A stretch of DNA of 64,000 nucleotides from assembly GCF_009650095.1 (NCBI RefSeq), contig NZ_CP045915.1:3906001-3970000 (forward strand), written 5' to 3'. Made by a program: the position numbers and the translations under genes. The stretch is from Gracilibacillus salitolerans. Its GTDB lineage: Bacteria; Bacillota; Bacilli; Bacillales; Amphibacillaceae. The notes below the pieces were generated by a model. It searched no databases and was not told the DNA's origin. It saw only the letters and a list, made by a program, of their open reading frames with translations. Below, in pieces: positions 36,534-45,633 of the stretch; the stretch's first letter is position 1, and every line of letters begins with the position of its first letter.

Positions 36534-37018
36534 ATTCCATTATCCTTTCTTATTTTGGAATTAATACTGAGGAACACTTAAGGCTTGATCTAAATCTTTA
36601 GACTCCAGATCTCCCCCTTCCCATATTTCTTTACAGTACTCTCGCTCCTTTTAACGATGTTATTGTTTTTATTTTACTAGTTAAGAGGTTACATAATTTT
36701 ATACTTTCATCGTATTTTGCTTACATTTTTGAATACCTTCTTTAATTTTCATCTTAATTTATGAAAATATGATATACATGGAAATGCTTTCAGATAACCA
36801 TTACGTACAATAACATACTAATATATCATTTAAGATTGTAATGAACCAATATTAAAAAACAGCCAATGGAATCTCTACCATTCACTATTCATCCATATGA
36901 AATCAAAGCATTCATCATTGAACTAAAAAGTTAATTAGATTGTTTTTCAAGACCTTTTTGATATGATTGATATATATAATCATATTAACCAAGGTCTTAA
37001 AGAAGGAGTATGCATAAA
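36534..37018. promoter_or_regulatory. Divergent control region orphan lipoprotein / GntR-type regulator
   Basis: On the plus strand TTGTTT (36940) and TATGAT (36962) are 16 bp apart and fit a promoter for the regulator. A cre-like sequence lies at 36779-36792. No other gene is visible in this 485-bp stretch. Confidence 0.5.
36779..36792. promoter_or_regulatory. cre-like site in the lipoprotein / regulator control region
   Basis: TGGAAATGCTTTCA; its complement TGAAAGCATTTCCA matches TGNAANCGNTTNCA at 13 of 14 positions, the central CG being CA. Confidence 0.45.
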
Positions 37019-38116
37019 ATGGAAGCACTGTATCAACAAGTTTATCAATACATAAAAACTGATATCACAAATGGCAAATTCCAAGTGGGAGATCGTATTC
37101 CATCAGAAAAGGAATTAGCTGAAAAATTCGAGGTCAGTAGAATTACCAGTAAAAAAGCACTTGAAAAACTAATGAACGAAGGATATGTATACCGACAACG
37201 AGGAAGAGGAACTTTCGTTGCAGATTTCGCTAATAGTCAAAAACAGCAGCCATCCGAAGCAAAAAAGCCCTTATTCGGATTAATTATGACATCACTAGAT
37301 GCAAGTTTCGGAAATGATTTGGTAACAGCATTAACCGAAGATACCGATGAAGGATTTTTCCTCCTATTAAAAATATCTTTAGGACTACCAGATAAAGAAG
37401 AACAAATGATGCAAGATCTAATGGAATTAGGAGTAGACGGAATGATTGTAGCTCCTGCACATTCCAAGCATTATAGTTCAGAAATATTAAAAATGGTGGT
37501 GAATAAATTTCCGGTTGTTTTAATCGACAGATCGATAAAAGGAATCGGCGTAACCTCAGTTTCTACTGACAATCAAGAAGCTGCACAAACAGGTGTCAAC
37601 TATTTATTTGATATCGGGCATAAACATATTGCCGTTCTTATGCCATCTAACTATGAAACAACAACTATTGAAGACCGCATTGCTGGGATTGTCCATGCAT
37701 ATGCAGAAAAAAATGTGAAGGTAGATAAAAGTCTATGGCACGCTGACATTCACAGTACTTTGCCATATCCGCTAGCTTCTAAAGAAGAAGACATCGAAAG
37801 TATTAAAAAGCATATTCAAAAACATCCAGAAATAACCGCTATTTTTGCCTTAGAATATAATATTGCGTTATTAGCCAAAAAAGCCATTGAAGAATTAAAT
37901 ATGAAGGTTCCAGAAGATATATCTATCATTTGCTTTGATAGCCCACCTCAAAATGACCTAGAATTAAACTTTACACATTTAAAACAAAATGAAAAAGAAT
38001 TAGGTAAGAAAACAATCAAGCGACTCATGGATATGTACAATGGAGATCCTCACATCATAAAGGATGAAATAAGTGCTACGCTTGTTGAAGGAAAGACTAC
38101 TCGCCCTGTAAGCTGA
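37019..38116 (+). CDS. GntR-LacI hybrid regulator (AraR type)
   Basis: Regulator of 365 residues with an N-terminal GntR winged helix (about 1-70, containing GDRIPSEKELAEKFEVSRIT and YRQRGRGTFVA) fused to a LacI-like sugar-binding sensor (about 80-360). This two-part plan is that of AraR of Bacillus subtilis, though the effector here is not evident. Start taken at ATG 37019, ten bases behind AAGGAG; the ATG at 37010 overlaps the ribosome site. It likely governs the divergent lipoprotein gene and perhaps other pectin genes. Confidence 0.88.
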   Translation: MEALYQQVYQYIKTDITNGKFQVGDRIPSEKELAEKFEVSRITSKKALEKLMNEGYVYRQRGRGTFVADFANSQKQQPSEAKKPLFGLIMTSLDASFGNDLVTALTEDTDEGFFLLLKISLGLPDKEEQMMQDLMELGVDGMIVAPAHSKHYSSEILKMVVNKFPVVLIDRSIKGIGVTSVSTDNQEAAQTGVNYLFDIGHKHIAVLMPSNYETTTIEDRIAGIVHAYAEKNVKVDKSLWHADIHSTLPYPLASKEEDIESIKKHIQKHPEITAIFALEYNIALLAKKAIEELNMKVPEDISIICFDSPPQNDLELNFTHLKQNEKELGKKTIKRLMDMYNGDPHIIKDEISATLVEGKTTRPVS

Positions 38117-38400
38117 TCTAAACAGGAGGAGGGGCATTAATATGTCCTTCTTTCAACACCCCTTATCTCAAACGGAACTAACAGAGGAAAAATGTAATAT
38201 ATGATCCAATATAGAGCTTATAAATCATATGAAAACGTTGGTATAATCAACCGCCGAACTCAGGATTTTTATAACATAAAAAAGTTAAGGATTAAACAGG
38301 AAATGAACTATTTGGATCAAATATAAAAAATAACAAACAAAAACCTCGGCTTTTTGTTCTGATTTTATGCCATTTTTACGGAAAATAATCTATTTCTATT
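38117..38400. other. Intergenic stretch with two short open frames and a weak terminator
   Basis: A very strong ribosome site (AGGAGGAGGGG) precedes ATG 38142, whose frame of 20 codons (38142-38204) ends early; a second frame of 41 codons runs 38201-38326 without a clear ribosome site. They may be the start and a shifted continuation of a decayed gene downstream of the regulator. A hairpin AACAAAAA/TTTTTGTT at 38336-38358 is a possible convergent terminator. Confidence 0.3.
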
Positions 38401-39015
38401 TTATATGGAGCTACTATTAATTTTCGAAAATGCCTGTTTGGCAAGCCACATTATAGAGAAACTAAGTGTACTAACTGAAAAGAAAGGTAAATATGCTGGG
38501 AACATTACAATTATTAAGTAATGAGCTATTATGGCAACAAACATAAAAAAAGAAATGTGAGGAAATGAAAAACTTAATATGACGGCATATTTAATATATT
38601 GAATAAGCTTTAAATGAAAATGAGCTATTACTGGAAAAATGAATACTAATACCAATAAATATATAATGAGCATACTCAAGAAGCCAAACATCATTATATT
38701 TAGTATTAATCCATCTACTCTTGTTAAATAGAAATAATGAATATACAACAAAACACCAATAAACGTCAATAATAAACTTATTATATTTGAATGTTTAAAT
38801 TCAGAGCGATAGGATTTCCAAAATGTCCTAAAAATAGGTACATCATCACTACTCATTATCCATTTTCGAACTACTGCAAATACCGAAGTTGTTGCTGGAC
38901 CTATACCAAAAATAATGAATCCAAGCATAGTAAATAGGATCCATAAAATATTTAAAAATGATAATCGAACCATCCAGATAAACACGGAATAAATTACTTG
39001 AATCATTCTTTCCAT
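38401..39015 (-). CDS. YesL-like membrane protein (DUF624), third copy
   Basis: Membrane protein of 204 residues with about five helices and the DUF624 pattern (MVRLSFLNILWILFTMLG, then GPATTSVFAVVRKW about residues 40-55). Start placed at ATG 39015 five bases after GGGGAG; several in-frame ATG codons upstream are unsupported. It is the last gene of the TIM-barrel/dehydrogenase/importer operon, so all three YesL copies of this window accompany importers, suggesting a role in uptake or in its control. Confidence 0.82.
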   Translation of the reverse strand: MERMIQVIYSVFIWMVRLSFLNILWILFTMLGFIIFGIGPATTSVFAVVRKWIMSSDDVPIFRTFWKSYRSEFKHSNIISLLLTFIGVLLYIHYFYLTRVDGLILNIMMFGFLSMLIIYLLVLVFIFPVIAHFHLKLIQYIKYAVILSFSFPHISFFMFVAIIAHYLIIVMFPAYLPFFSVSTLSFSIMWLAKQAFSKINSSSI

Positions 39016-39098
39016 CATAACTCCCCATTTTCGCATTATAATTAACATGGTGTTTATCACCTAGCTCTTGGTGGAGAGCTAGGCATTGGTTTACAATA

Positions 39099-39941
39099 TT
39101 ACCCTTTTATTCCACCTGCTGTTAAACCAGCTACAAAATAACGTTGAAAAAATAAAAACAAAAGAATCATAGGAACTATGGTCATAATAGAACCCGAAAT
39201 TAAAACATCCAGATTATCTTCATACGGGCTAATCAGAGCTGTTAAACCAATTGGCAAGGTGAAGTTTAGGTCTGTTCGTAAAACGATTAATGGCCATAAT
39301 AAATCGTTCCAACTTCTCATACCTTGTAAGATAGCCATTGCTCCAAACGCTGGAAGCATTAATGGCATCATAATCCTGAAATACAAACCATATTCCGAAC
39401 ATCCGTCAATCCTCCCAGCGTCCATTAATTCACGCGGTAACCCTGCAGCAAACTGTCTAAAGAAAAAGATAGCAATTGGGGCTACTGCAAATGGTGCTAT
39501 CACTCCTGTGAAGGTATCTATCAGACCCACACTGATGATCATCTTATATAACGGTAAGATCAGTATTTCAACAGGCAGCATCATAACAATTAAAACTAAA
39601 ACAAATAGAGAATTTTTACCCTTAAAATCATATACACCAAAACCATATCCTACTAAAGAAGAAAATAATAATGAAAAACAGGTATAAAAGAAGGAAATAA
39701 TTAGACTGTTTTTATACCAATGGAAATATACTTCACCTGTTCTCGTGGAAAATAATGTTTTAAAATTGTCTAATGTGAATTGATCCAATTTGATACTCAA
39801 ATCTACTCCATAACGCATTAAATCTGCAGTTGGTTTAAACCCTGCCATGATTATGGCAAAAAAAGGAAACAATGCTATTCCACAAACAATAATAAAATAG
39901 GTGAATATAAACAGGGAACTTATTCTATTTTTATTTTTCAT
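39099..39941 (-). CDS. Carbohydrate ABC importer permease, MalG type
   Basis: CUT1-family permease, 280 residues with six helices. The EAA loop reads MDAGRIDGCSEYG about residues 175-187. ATG follows GAAAGGAGGATTAGTAAA. It lies 4 bp after the companion permease. It completes an importer with that permease and the lipoprotein at 40942-42312; the substrate presumably is the compound acted on by the dehydrogenase and TIM-barrel protein of the operon. Confidence 0.9.
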   Translation of the reverse strand: MKNKNRISSLFIFTYFIIVCGIALFPFFAIIMAGFKPTADLMRYGVDLSIKLDQFTLDNFKTLFSTRTGEVYFHWYKNSLIISFFYTCFSLLFSSLVGYGFGVYDFKGKNSLFVLVLIVMMLPVEILILPLYKMIISVGLIDTFTGVIAPFAVAPIAIFFFRQFAAGLPRELMDAGRIDGCSEYGLYFRIMMPLMLPAFGAMAILQGMRSWNDLLWPLIVLRTDLNFTLPIGLTALISPYEDNLDVLISGSIMTIVPMILLFLFFQRYFVAGLTAGGIKG

Positions 39942-39945
39942 TTTA

Positions 39946-40875
39946 CTAATCCTCCTTTCTAAATAACCCGAAAAATTTCAATTGGATTAGATTCACTATT
40001 AAAACAATAGCTAATAATGTCATACCTATAGCTGATCCCATACCTAAGTTTCCATAAGAAAACCCTTCGTCAAAAAGATAACCAACAATAGTTAAACCAA
40101 TGTCATTCGGTGATCCATTTCTCCAAAAAACGTAACTCTCCGTAAACATTGAAAAACCACTATAAATGGTAACAGTTAAAACATAGATAGATACAGGCTT
40201 TAAAAATGGTAGCGTGATTTTTATGAATTTTTGAAAGGCATTAGCACCATCTATTTCCGCAGACTCATATATTTCCTTTGGAATACTTTGCAACCCTGCC
40301 AAAAAATAGAGAATATTAACTCCCATCCAACGCCATGATGCTAAAAGAACCATAAGTAACATAGCTGTATTGGATTGCATTTTCCATTCTTGTGCAGGAA
40401 TTCCAATGGACATAATTAATGAATTTAAAAAGCCCTCTTCCATATCAGAGAAAATGATTCTGAAAATAATTCCACCTACAACTACAGATGTTAGCGCAGG
40501 TAAAAATAAAGCAGACTTAAATAAATTCTTTAAATAGGTTAATTTAGAGTTCAAGAATACGGCTGTAATCAAAGGAAAAGGAATCAAGATGACAATGGTC
40601 CAAAATGTAAATCTTGCACTGTTTGATAAAGCAGCATAGAACTTTGGATTATCTAATTTGGAGTAATTTTCTAATCCAACATATTCACTTGTAGCAATAT
40701 TTATATTTTGAAAACTCATGGTGATTGTACTAATGATGGGGTAGACAAAAAAAATGACAAACGCTAATATAAACGGAAGCACAAATGTGTAAGGTGCTAA
40801 TTTAGGTGAAAATAATAACTTTTTAAGCTTTTGTTTTCTGCTAGTAGCCGGAAGCTCCTTCGTTAACGTTTTCAA
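39946..40875 (-). CDS. Carbohydrate ABC importer permease, MalF type
   Basis: CUT1-family permease, 309 residues with six helices. The EAA loop is seen as ESAEIDGANAFQ about residue 212. Translation starts at TTG behind AGAGGTGATAGC. It is followed closely by the MalG-type subunit and preceded by the lipoprotein gene in the same operon. No ATPase gene accompanies it. Confidence 0.9.
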   Translation of the reverse strand: MKTLTKELPATSRKQKLKKLLFSPKLAPYTFVLPFILAFVIFFVYPIISTITMSFQNINIATSEYVGLENYSKLDNPKFYAALSNSARFTFWTIVILIPFPLITAVFLNSKLTYLKNLFKSALFLPALTSVVVGGIIFRIIFSDMEEGFLNSLIMSIGIPAQEWKMQSNTAMLLMVLLASWRWMGVNILYFLAGLQSIPKEIYESAEIDGANAFQKFIKITLPFLKPVSIYVLTVTIYSGFSMFTESYVFWRNGSPNDIGLTIVGYLFDEGFSYGNLGMGSAIGMTLLAIVLIVNLIQLKFFGLFRKED

Positions 40876-40941
40876 GCTATCACCTCTTTAACTCTTAAGT
40901 ATAAGGGCTCAGGAAATATGAGCCCTTTTCTATATCCTATT

Positions 40942-42312
40942 TTACTGGGAATCTCTAATTTCATCTGCAACTTTTTTGATGCCTTCTTCTACATCTTGCC
41001 CTTCTCTAATAACATTATATAGTAATTGATTACTTACTAAATCTATCGCTCTTGAGGAATCATCGGTTATGTTTATAGGATTAATATCATCACGAATGGT
41101 AGACAACTTTTCAAAGATATCGTTGCCAAAAAGTTCCGTAAACTCGTTATCCTCACTCATTTCAGGTTTATCCCAAACATCCCACCTTGGAGGCTCGGAT
41201 CCAAGTATCGTCCATAATGCAATGCTTCCTTCTTCAGACAATTTAGCATACTCTAGAAATCTCTTAGCTAAATCCTTGTGTTCGGATTGATTAGTCAATG
41301 CGGTACCTGTTCCACCCATCCCTGCTGATCTTGCTCCACCTTTTTCCCAAGCAGGCATAGGGGCGATCTCAATGTTTCCAGCCATATCAGGCATGTAGTC
41401 TCTAAATCGACTCATATACCATGCCGGCATCATAACAGAAGCCGCTCCACCATCACTAAAGAATCCAAAGAATTCTTCTGCACTATGGTTACCTCCAGGT
41501 GCTGGTATAGCAATTTCGTGTTCATGAACCATATCCGACAAAAATTGTAATGTTTCGGTATTAATCTCGTTATCAACAATTACATTACCAGCTTCATCAA
41601 TTAAGTCCGAGCCTCGTTGTGAAATAATTGGCCAAAAAGTCCAAGTATCTGCTGATTCTACTGTTGTCATTGGCTTTCCAGTAGCATCTTTTACTTTTAA
41701 TCCAGCTTCCACAAAATCGTCCCACGTTTCAATAGACATTGGATCTACTTCAGCTTCATTCATCATCTCTTTATTGTAATACATCACAGTCGCTGCAACT
41801 TGAGTTGGTATACCGTAGTAATTACCATCCTTGCTATAATTTGTGAATCTAGCTTCTACCGCATTGTCTAGGATTGGTTCAACCATGTCATTTAATGGTT
41901 CTAGGGATATATCTTCTTCAGATCCTTGCAAGAATTTAGACCATTGTTTTATTTCAATATTCGCAAAATCCGGAGCTCCTACACCTGATTGTAGAGCAAT
42001 CAATAGTTTATTATGCATTTCTTCAAAAGGGTAATTTGTCATCTCTAATTTGATTTGTTCATTTGGATTTTCTTCATTCCATCTTTCAACCATATACTCA
42101 AAATGATCCTGGTGATATGCAACAAAAGTCCATAATGATAGAGTAGTAGCATCTTCTGTACCTTCTTCAGGTTCTACGGTATTGCTTTCACCTTCCTCTA
42201 AGCCATTACTATCAGCATCACTGTCAGTATTTTCATTACTACATGCAACAACTAATAAAAGAGAGAATGCCATTATCATACTAAGAAAAAGCTTTATCCT
42301 CGATTTAACCAT
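40942..42312 (-). CDS. Sugar-binding lipoprotein of ABC importer
   Basis: Family 1 substrate-binding protein, 456 residues. Lipobox VVAC (Cys24) is followed by a strongly acidic linker (about 27-55) and a maltose-binding-protein-type fold with the YNKEMMNEA and DGGAASVMMPAWYM segments. ATG follows AGGAGGATTAACTAT. It sits between the dehydrogenase and the permeases in a five- to six-gene operon. Confidence 0.9.
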   Translation of the reverse strand: MVKSRIKLFLSMIMAFSLLLVVACSNENTDSDADSNGLEEGESNTVEPEEGTEDATTLSLWTFVAYHQDHFEYMVERWNEENPNEQIKLEMTNYPFEEMHNKLLIALQSGVGAPDFANIEIKQWSKFLQGSEEDISLEPLNDMVEPILDNAVEARFTNYSKDGNYYGIPTQVAATVMYYNKEMMNEAEVDPMSIETWDDFVEAGLKVKDATGKPMTTVESADTWTFWPIISQRGSDLIDEAGNVIVDNEINTETLQFLSDMVHEHEIAIPAPGGNHSAEEFFGFFSDGGAASVMMPAWYMSRFRDYMPDMAGNIEIAPMPAWEKGGARSAGMGGTGTALTNQSEHKDLAKRFLEYAKLSEEGSIALWTILGSEPPRWDVWDKPEMSEDNEFTELFGNDIFEKLSTIRDDINPINITDDSSRAIDLVSNQLLYNVIREGQDVEEGIKKVADEIRDSQ

Positions 42313-42354
42313 ATAGTTAATCCTCCTAAAGACTATTCCAAAATGACGAACAAC

Positions 42355-43368
42355 TTATAAAATTCCTTCAGTATTAAAGTAGACTATTTTACCTTCCTCA
42401 GCAGATTGATAACAACCTTCTAATAATGAAATTGTTTTTAAGTTATCCTCCACACTATTAGAAGCAGGTTCTTGATGCTCTATTGATTCTAATAAAAGGT
42501 TCAATCCTGCGAAAGCTGAATCAGGCTTTAATTCCTGACCACCTGTCGGAAACTCCCATGTTTCCACCGGCTCTCTAGAACTGCTATGATATAGGGAGAC
42601 TGTGTTATAACCAGATACTAATGTTCCTTTTTCGCCTACCACTACTAATTCCGTAGTACGATATGATGAGGAAAGACTCTGAGCATACGATACGATAACA
42701 CCATTGTTAAATTGAATTTGCACATTGGAATCTGTATCTCCAACACAATCAATGGCAGGAGAAGAATAAGTTTGACAATATAAGCTTCTGGCTTCACTCC
42801 CCAAAATCCACCTGAAACCATCTAACCAATGTACCCCCATTACGGATAAAGCATTTCGCTCACATTGTGTCCTCCACCCTTTATCTTGACGGAAGTAGTA
42901 ATCATGAAACCGAACAGATGAAACATTTCCAATTTCATCCCCATTGATTAACTTTTTTACAAAATCAAAGGAGAAATGCTTACGAAAATTTTGGTTAATA
43001 CTTATCGGAACACTATATTTTTTCGCTTTTTCGGTTATTTCTTTCGCCTCAGCAAGTGTTTCACAAAAAGGCTTTTCGCAAAAAATAGGAATGCGGGCCT
43101 CAATCAATGGAAATAAGATTTCCTTTCTTAGGGTGGAAGGTGTACAAACAACGACTACATCGATATTACTATTAGAAATAAAATCATCTAAATCCGTATA
43201 TCTTTGCTCGATCGCATAGGTATTTGCTCGTTCTTCTAGTACCTCAACGTTTGGATCACAGATTGCTGTTACAACTACTCTATCCTTATTTTTCCGCATC
43301 CCTTCAAGATGCATCTTCGACACATTACCTGCTCCTACCATCCCTACTCGAAATTGTTTTTGTGACAA
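42355..43368 (-). CDS. Gfo/Idh/MocA-family oxidoreductase
   Basis: NAD(P)-dependent sugar or cyclitol dehydrogenase, 337 residues. The Rossmann motif VGAGNVS (about 10-16) opens the N-terminal domain, the conserved EKP motif (CEKPFCETL, about 93-101) provides the catalytic lysine, and a C-terminal beta-sheet domain includes GVHWLDGFRW with the catalytic-position histidine. Translation starts at TTG. It lies 43 bp after the TIM-barrel isomerase gene; this pairing recurs in inositol- and sugar-acid pathways. The exact substrate is not evident. Confidence 0.88.
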   Translation of the reverse strand: MSQKQFRVGMVGAGNVSKMHLEGMRKNKDRVVVTAICDPNVEVLEERANTYAIEQRYTDLDDFISNSNIDVVVVCTPSTLRKEILFPLIEARIPIFCEKPFCETLAEAKEITEKAKKYSVPISINQNFRKHFSFDFVKKLINGDEIGNVSSVRFHDYYFRQDKGWRTQCERNALSVMGVHWLDGFRWILGSEARSLYCQTYSSPAIDCVGDTDSNVQIQFNNGVIVSYAQSLSSSYRTTELVVVGEKGTLVSGYNTVSLYHSSSREPVETWEFPTGGQELKPDSAFAGLNLLLESIEHQEPASNSVEDNLKTISLLEGCYQSAEEGKIVYFNTEGIL

Positions 43369-43411
43369 AACAAATCGCCATCCTTTTTCTCATAATTTGT
43401 TCTTCATTGTA

Positions 43412-44161
43412 CTATTTTAAATTTTTCACCATGTACTCTAAACATGCTTGCATACCGTCAATAATCTCTCCACCACTTTCTTCATCCGCCGATATCCACC
43501 CATCATAACCAATCTCTTTTATAGCTTGAAAAATGGGATCAAAATTAATGTCACCTTGGCCTAATACTTGCCAATCTCCTCTCGCAAAGTCTTTCATATG
43601 GAAATTGTCAATACGATCATGGAAACTATAAATAATTTCTGCCATATCCTCAATACCAGATTTATAAAGGTGTGCTGTGTCAACGGTTAAGGTAACTGCG
43701 TTATTCGTCACTTGCTCAAAGAATATATCAAAATCTTTTCTATACATGACCGGTTGATTATAATGATGATGTAGAGATAGTTGAACACCATAATTTTCTT
43801 TCGCCTCTAAGCCTAGATCATTCAACTCTTTCGCATAATCTCTAAGTTTACTATCAGAGGAATGCTGTCTTGGAAGACCATGGCAAAATACGATACTTTC
43901 TGTTCCAACCGTATTAGCAAACTTCAATACTTGTTTAAACTTTTCTAAATTATTCTTCCTCAAATCTCCTCCAAAAATTAATGCGGATGCAATCCCGTTT
44001 TTTTCGCCCCATTTTTCCAAGAACAGATTAGGATCTTGAACATACGGCATATACTGGGAAGCTTTCAATTGTAATCCTTTGTATCCTACTTCTAAATAAT
44101 GATGAAATAATACGTTCATTTCTTCATTACTGCTAGTTGGTCTTGAGAAAGCTAGCTTCAT
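43412..44161 (-). CDS. Sugar phosphate isomerase/epimerase-like TIM-barrel protein
   Basis: Xylose-isomerase-like TIM barrel (AP endonuclease family 2 fold), 249 residues. Metal-ligand segments typical of the family are present: LSLHHHYN (about 127-134), TVDTAHLY (about 159-166), NFHMKDF (about 188) and the final SADEE (about 228). ATG follows GAGGTGGTAAAAATTT. First gene of the leftward operon, with a cre-like site and a 19-bp palindrome upstream. Relatives include inosose dehydratase, tagatose epimerase and hydroxypyruvate isomerase; I cannot choose between these. Confidence 0.85.
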   Translation of the reverse strand: MKLAFSRPTSSNEEMNVLFHHYLEVGYKGLQLKASQYMPYVQDPNLFLEKWGEKNGIASALIFGGDLRKNNLEKFKQVLKFANTVGTESIVFCHGLPRQHSSDSKLRDYAKELNDLGLEAKENYGVQLSLHHHYNQPVMYRKDFDIFFEQVTNNAVTLTVDTAHLYKSGIEDMAEIIYSFHDRIDNFHMKDFARGDWQVLGQGDINFDPIFQAIKEIGYDGWISADEESGGEIIDGMQACLEYMVKNLK

Positions 44162-44183
44162 AAATTTTTACCACCTCACATAT

Positions 44184-44197
44184 TGTAAGCGTAAACA
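44184..44197. promoter_or_regulatory. cre-like site upstream of the TIM-barrel operon
   Basis: TGTAAGCGTAAACA, 13 of 14 matches to the cre consensus, 22 bp before the start codon. Confidence 0.55.
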
Positions 44198-44245
44198 TTT
44201 CTATTTTTTACTTCAACCTCCTTTCTCAAATCTCGGGTTAATTAT

Positions 44246-44264
44246 AATTCAACTATGTTGAATT
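44246..44264. promoter_or_regulatory. Palindromic operator of the XRE-cupin regulon, left copy
   Basis: AATTCAACTATGTTGAATT: perfect 8-bp arms around a 3-bp centre. It lies about 85 bp before the leftward TIM-barrel operon. The same palindrome, with another centre, is at 45102-45120. Half-site-like GTTGAATCA at 44442 lies near the regulator promoter. Nothing else is visible in 44265-44440. Confidence 0.75.
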
Positions 44265-44521
44265 AACAACCCTTTTTTTTAATAATATTAAACTTTATTT
44301 AATAATATTACATAAATAAGATTTAAGTAAGAATTCATAACCAACAATTAATAGCTATTTGTATCATAAAATGGTCTAATAAAGAACTTCATTTTATAAT
44401 TCATGGATGAACTTATATTTTTTGATGTATAATGGCAATAATGTTGAATCATAGTCACTGGATTTTAATATTTAGCATGAAATCATATAATACTACATTT
44501 AATATAGAAAGGAATTTTAAT

Positions 44522-45076
44522 ATGAATATAGGTTCAAAATTAGGAAAACAAGTTCGATATATTCGCAAGCAACAAAATAGAACATTAGAAGAGATTGCTT
44601 CGGCATGCGGATTTAGTAAGAGTCTTCTATCCAAAATTGAAAACGGGGTTACAACTCCTCCGATTGCAACATTAATGAAGATAGCTGAAGCTTTAGGTGT
44701 AACGGTTTCTGACTTATTGGAGGACAACAAAGAGTCAGGAACCATCTATACACAAGCAGGCACATACAAAGATGATGGGCGATTAATTAAAACGGAAAAA
44801 GGATATTCTTTCTATGCCTTTGCGGCGACTCGTCAAGATAAACAGATGCAACCATATTACTTTGTAGCAAAAAAAAATGAAGTATATAATCACACCTTTT
44901 CCCATAGTGGAGAAGAATTTGTTTATGTCCTAGAAGGGGTCATGAAATATAAAGTTGGAGATAAGGAATACACCTTAGGACCAGGGGATTCCATATACTT
45001 TACATCCATAGAAGAACATACATTAACTCCTATTTCAGATGAAGTAAAATACATCGCTGTTTTCGCCTCATCTTAA
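44522..45076 (+). CDS. XRE-family regulator with C-terminal cupin domain, second copy
   Basis: Regulator of 184 residues: XRE helix-turn-helix (about 8-62, with CGFSKSLLSKIENG) followed by a cupin sensor barrel (about 110-182, with HSGEEFVYVLEG and DSIYFTSIEEHTL). The start is taken at ATG 44522 behind AAAGGAATTTTAAT; a longer open frame to 44432 has no ribosome site. It stands between two oppositely directed operons that both carry the AATTCAAC-N3-GTTGAATT palindrome, so it is the obvious candidate to bind it. Confidence 0.88.
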   Translation: MNIGSKLGKQVRYIRKQQNRTLEEIASACGFSKSLLSKIENGVTTPPIATLMKIAEALGVTVSDLLEDNKESGTIYTQAGTYKDDGRLIKTEKGYSFYAFAATRQDKQMQPYYFVAKKNEVYNHTFSHSGEEFVYVLEGVMKYKVGDKEYTLGPGDSIYFTSIEEHTLTPISDEVKYIAVFASS

Positions 45077-45101
45077 TATGTAAATAAATTTCCCTCTTGT
45101 T

Positions 45102-45120
45102 AATTCAACATTGTTGAATT
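45102..45120. promoter_or_regulatory. Palindromic operator of the XRE-cupin regulon, right copy
   Basis: AATTCAACATTGTTGAATT: arms identical to the left copy at 44246-44264. It lies 48 bp before the cupin gene that opens the rightward operon. Confidence 0.75.
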
Positions 45121-45167
45121 ATAATAAACAAAGAAAGTTTATTTTCAAAGACTAGAGGAGGATTACA

Positions 45168-45524
45168 ATGGCAACCATTACTAATTTGAGTGAAGAGAAA
45201 CATATTCTAGATATGGATTGGGGGAAAATACAGTGGCTTTGTGGGCAAGATATTGATCCAGATTGTGAAATGACTTTCGGTATGGTTTATATTGATGCTG
45301 GTAAATCAAATCCTAGACACCTTCACCCTAATTGTGAGGAATTAATTTTTGTATTGTCGGGTGAATGTGATCACTCCTTAGGAGATGAAGTTCACCATTT
45401 AAAACCCGGCATGATGCTCCGAATTCCAAAAAACACGCTTCATGATGCGAAAGTAACTAGTTGGGAGCCTTGCCGTATGCTTATTATGTACTCTTCTCCA
45501 AATAGAGAAACGATTGGAGAGTAG
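45168..45524 (+). CDS. Small cupin-fold protein
   Basis: Single-domain cupin of 118 residues with the two metal-binding motifs visible: PRHLHPNCEELIFVLSGECDH without its spacing distorted (about 47-67; two His, one Glu) and MLRIPKNTLHDA (about 84-95; final His). ATG follows AGAGGAGGATTACA. Such proteins act as sugar isomerases, dioxygenases or binding proteins; the activity is unknown. It is the first gene of the operon that continues, after a 109-bp gap, with the Tm-1-like gene. Confidence 0.82.
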   Translation: MATITNLSEEKHILDMDWGKIQWLCGQDIDPDCEMTFGMVYIDAGKSNPRHLHPNCEELIFVLSGECDHSLGDEVHHLKPGMMLRIPKNTLHDAKVTSWEPCRMLIMYSSPNRETIGE

Positions 45525-45559
45525 CACCCGTTCATTATTTTTAAAAATCTCATTAAACA

Positions 45560-45573
45560 TGTAAGCGTTTGCT
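45560..45573. promoter_or_regulatory. cre-like site between cupin and Tm-1-like genes
   Basis: TGTAAGCGTTTGCT, 12 of 14 to the cre consensus and one base from the repeated 14-mer at 3428 and 59630. It would act as a roadblock or serve an internal promoter. Confidence 0.4.
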
Positions 45574-45633
45574 GTTTGTTCGTTTTTACTGATATGTTAA
45601 TCTGCTTCTACTTAAGTAGGGAGGGTGAATAAA

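Noticed and set aside
36800..36815. TTACGTACAATAA, resembling half of an AraR operator
   Set aside because: Only one half matches the known ATTTGTACGTACAAAT consensus; not enough to call.
39178..39687. 169-codon plus-strand frame
   Set aside because: It lies wholly antisense to a clear MalG-type permease, has no ribosome site and shows no recognisable domain.
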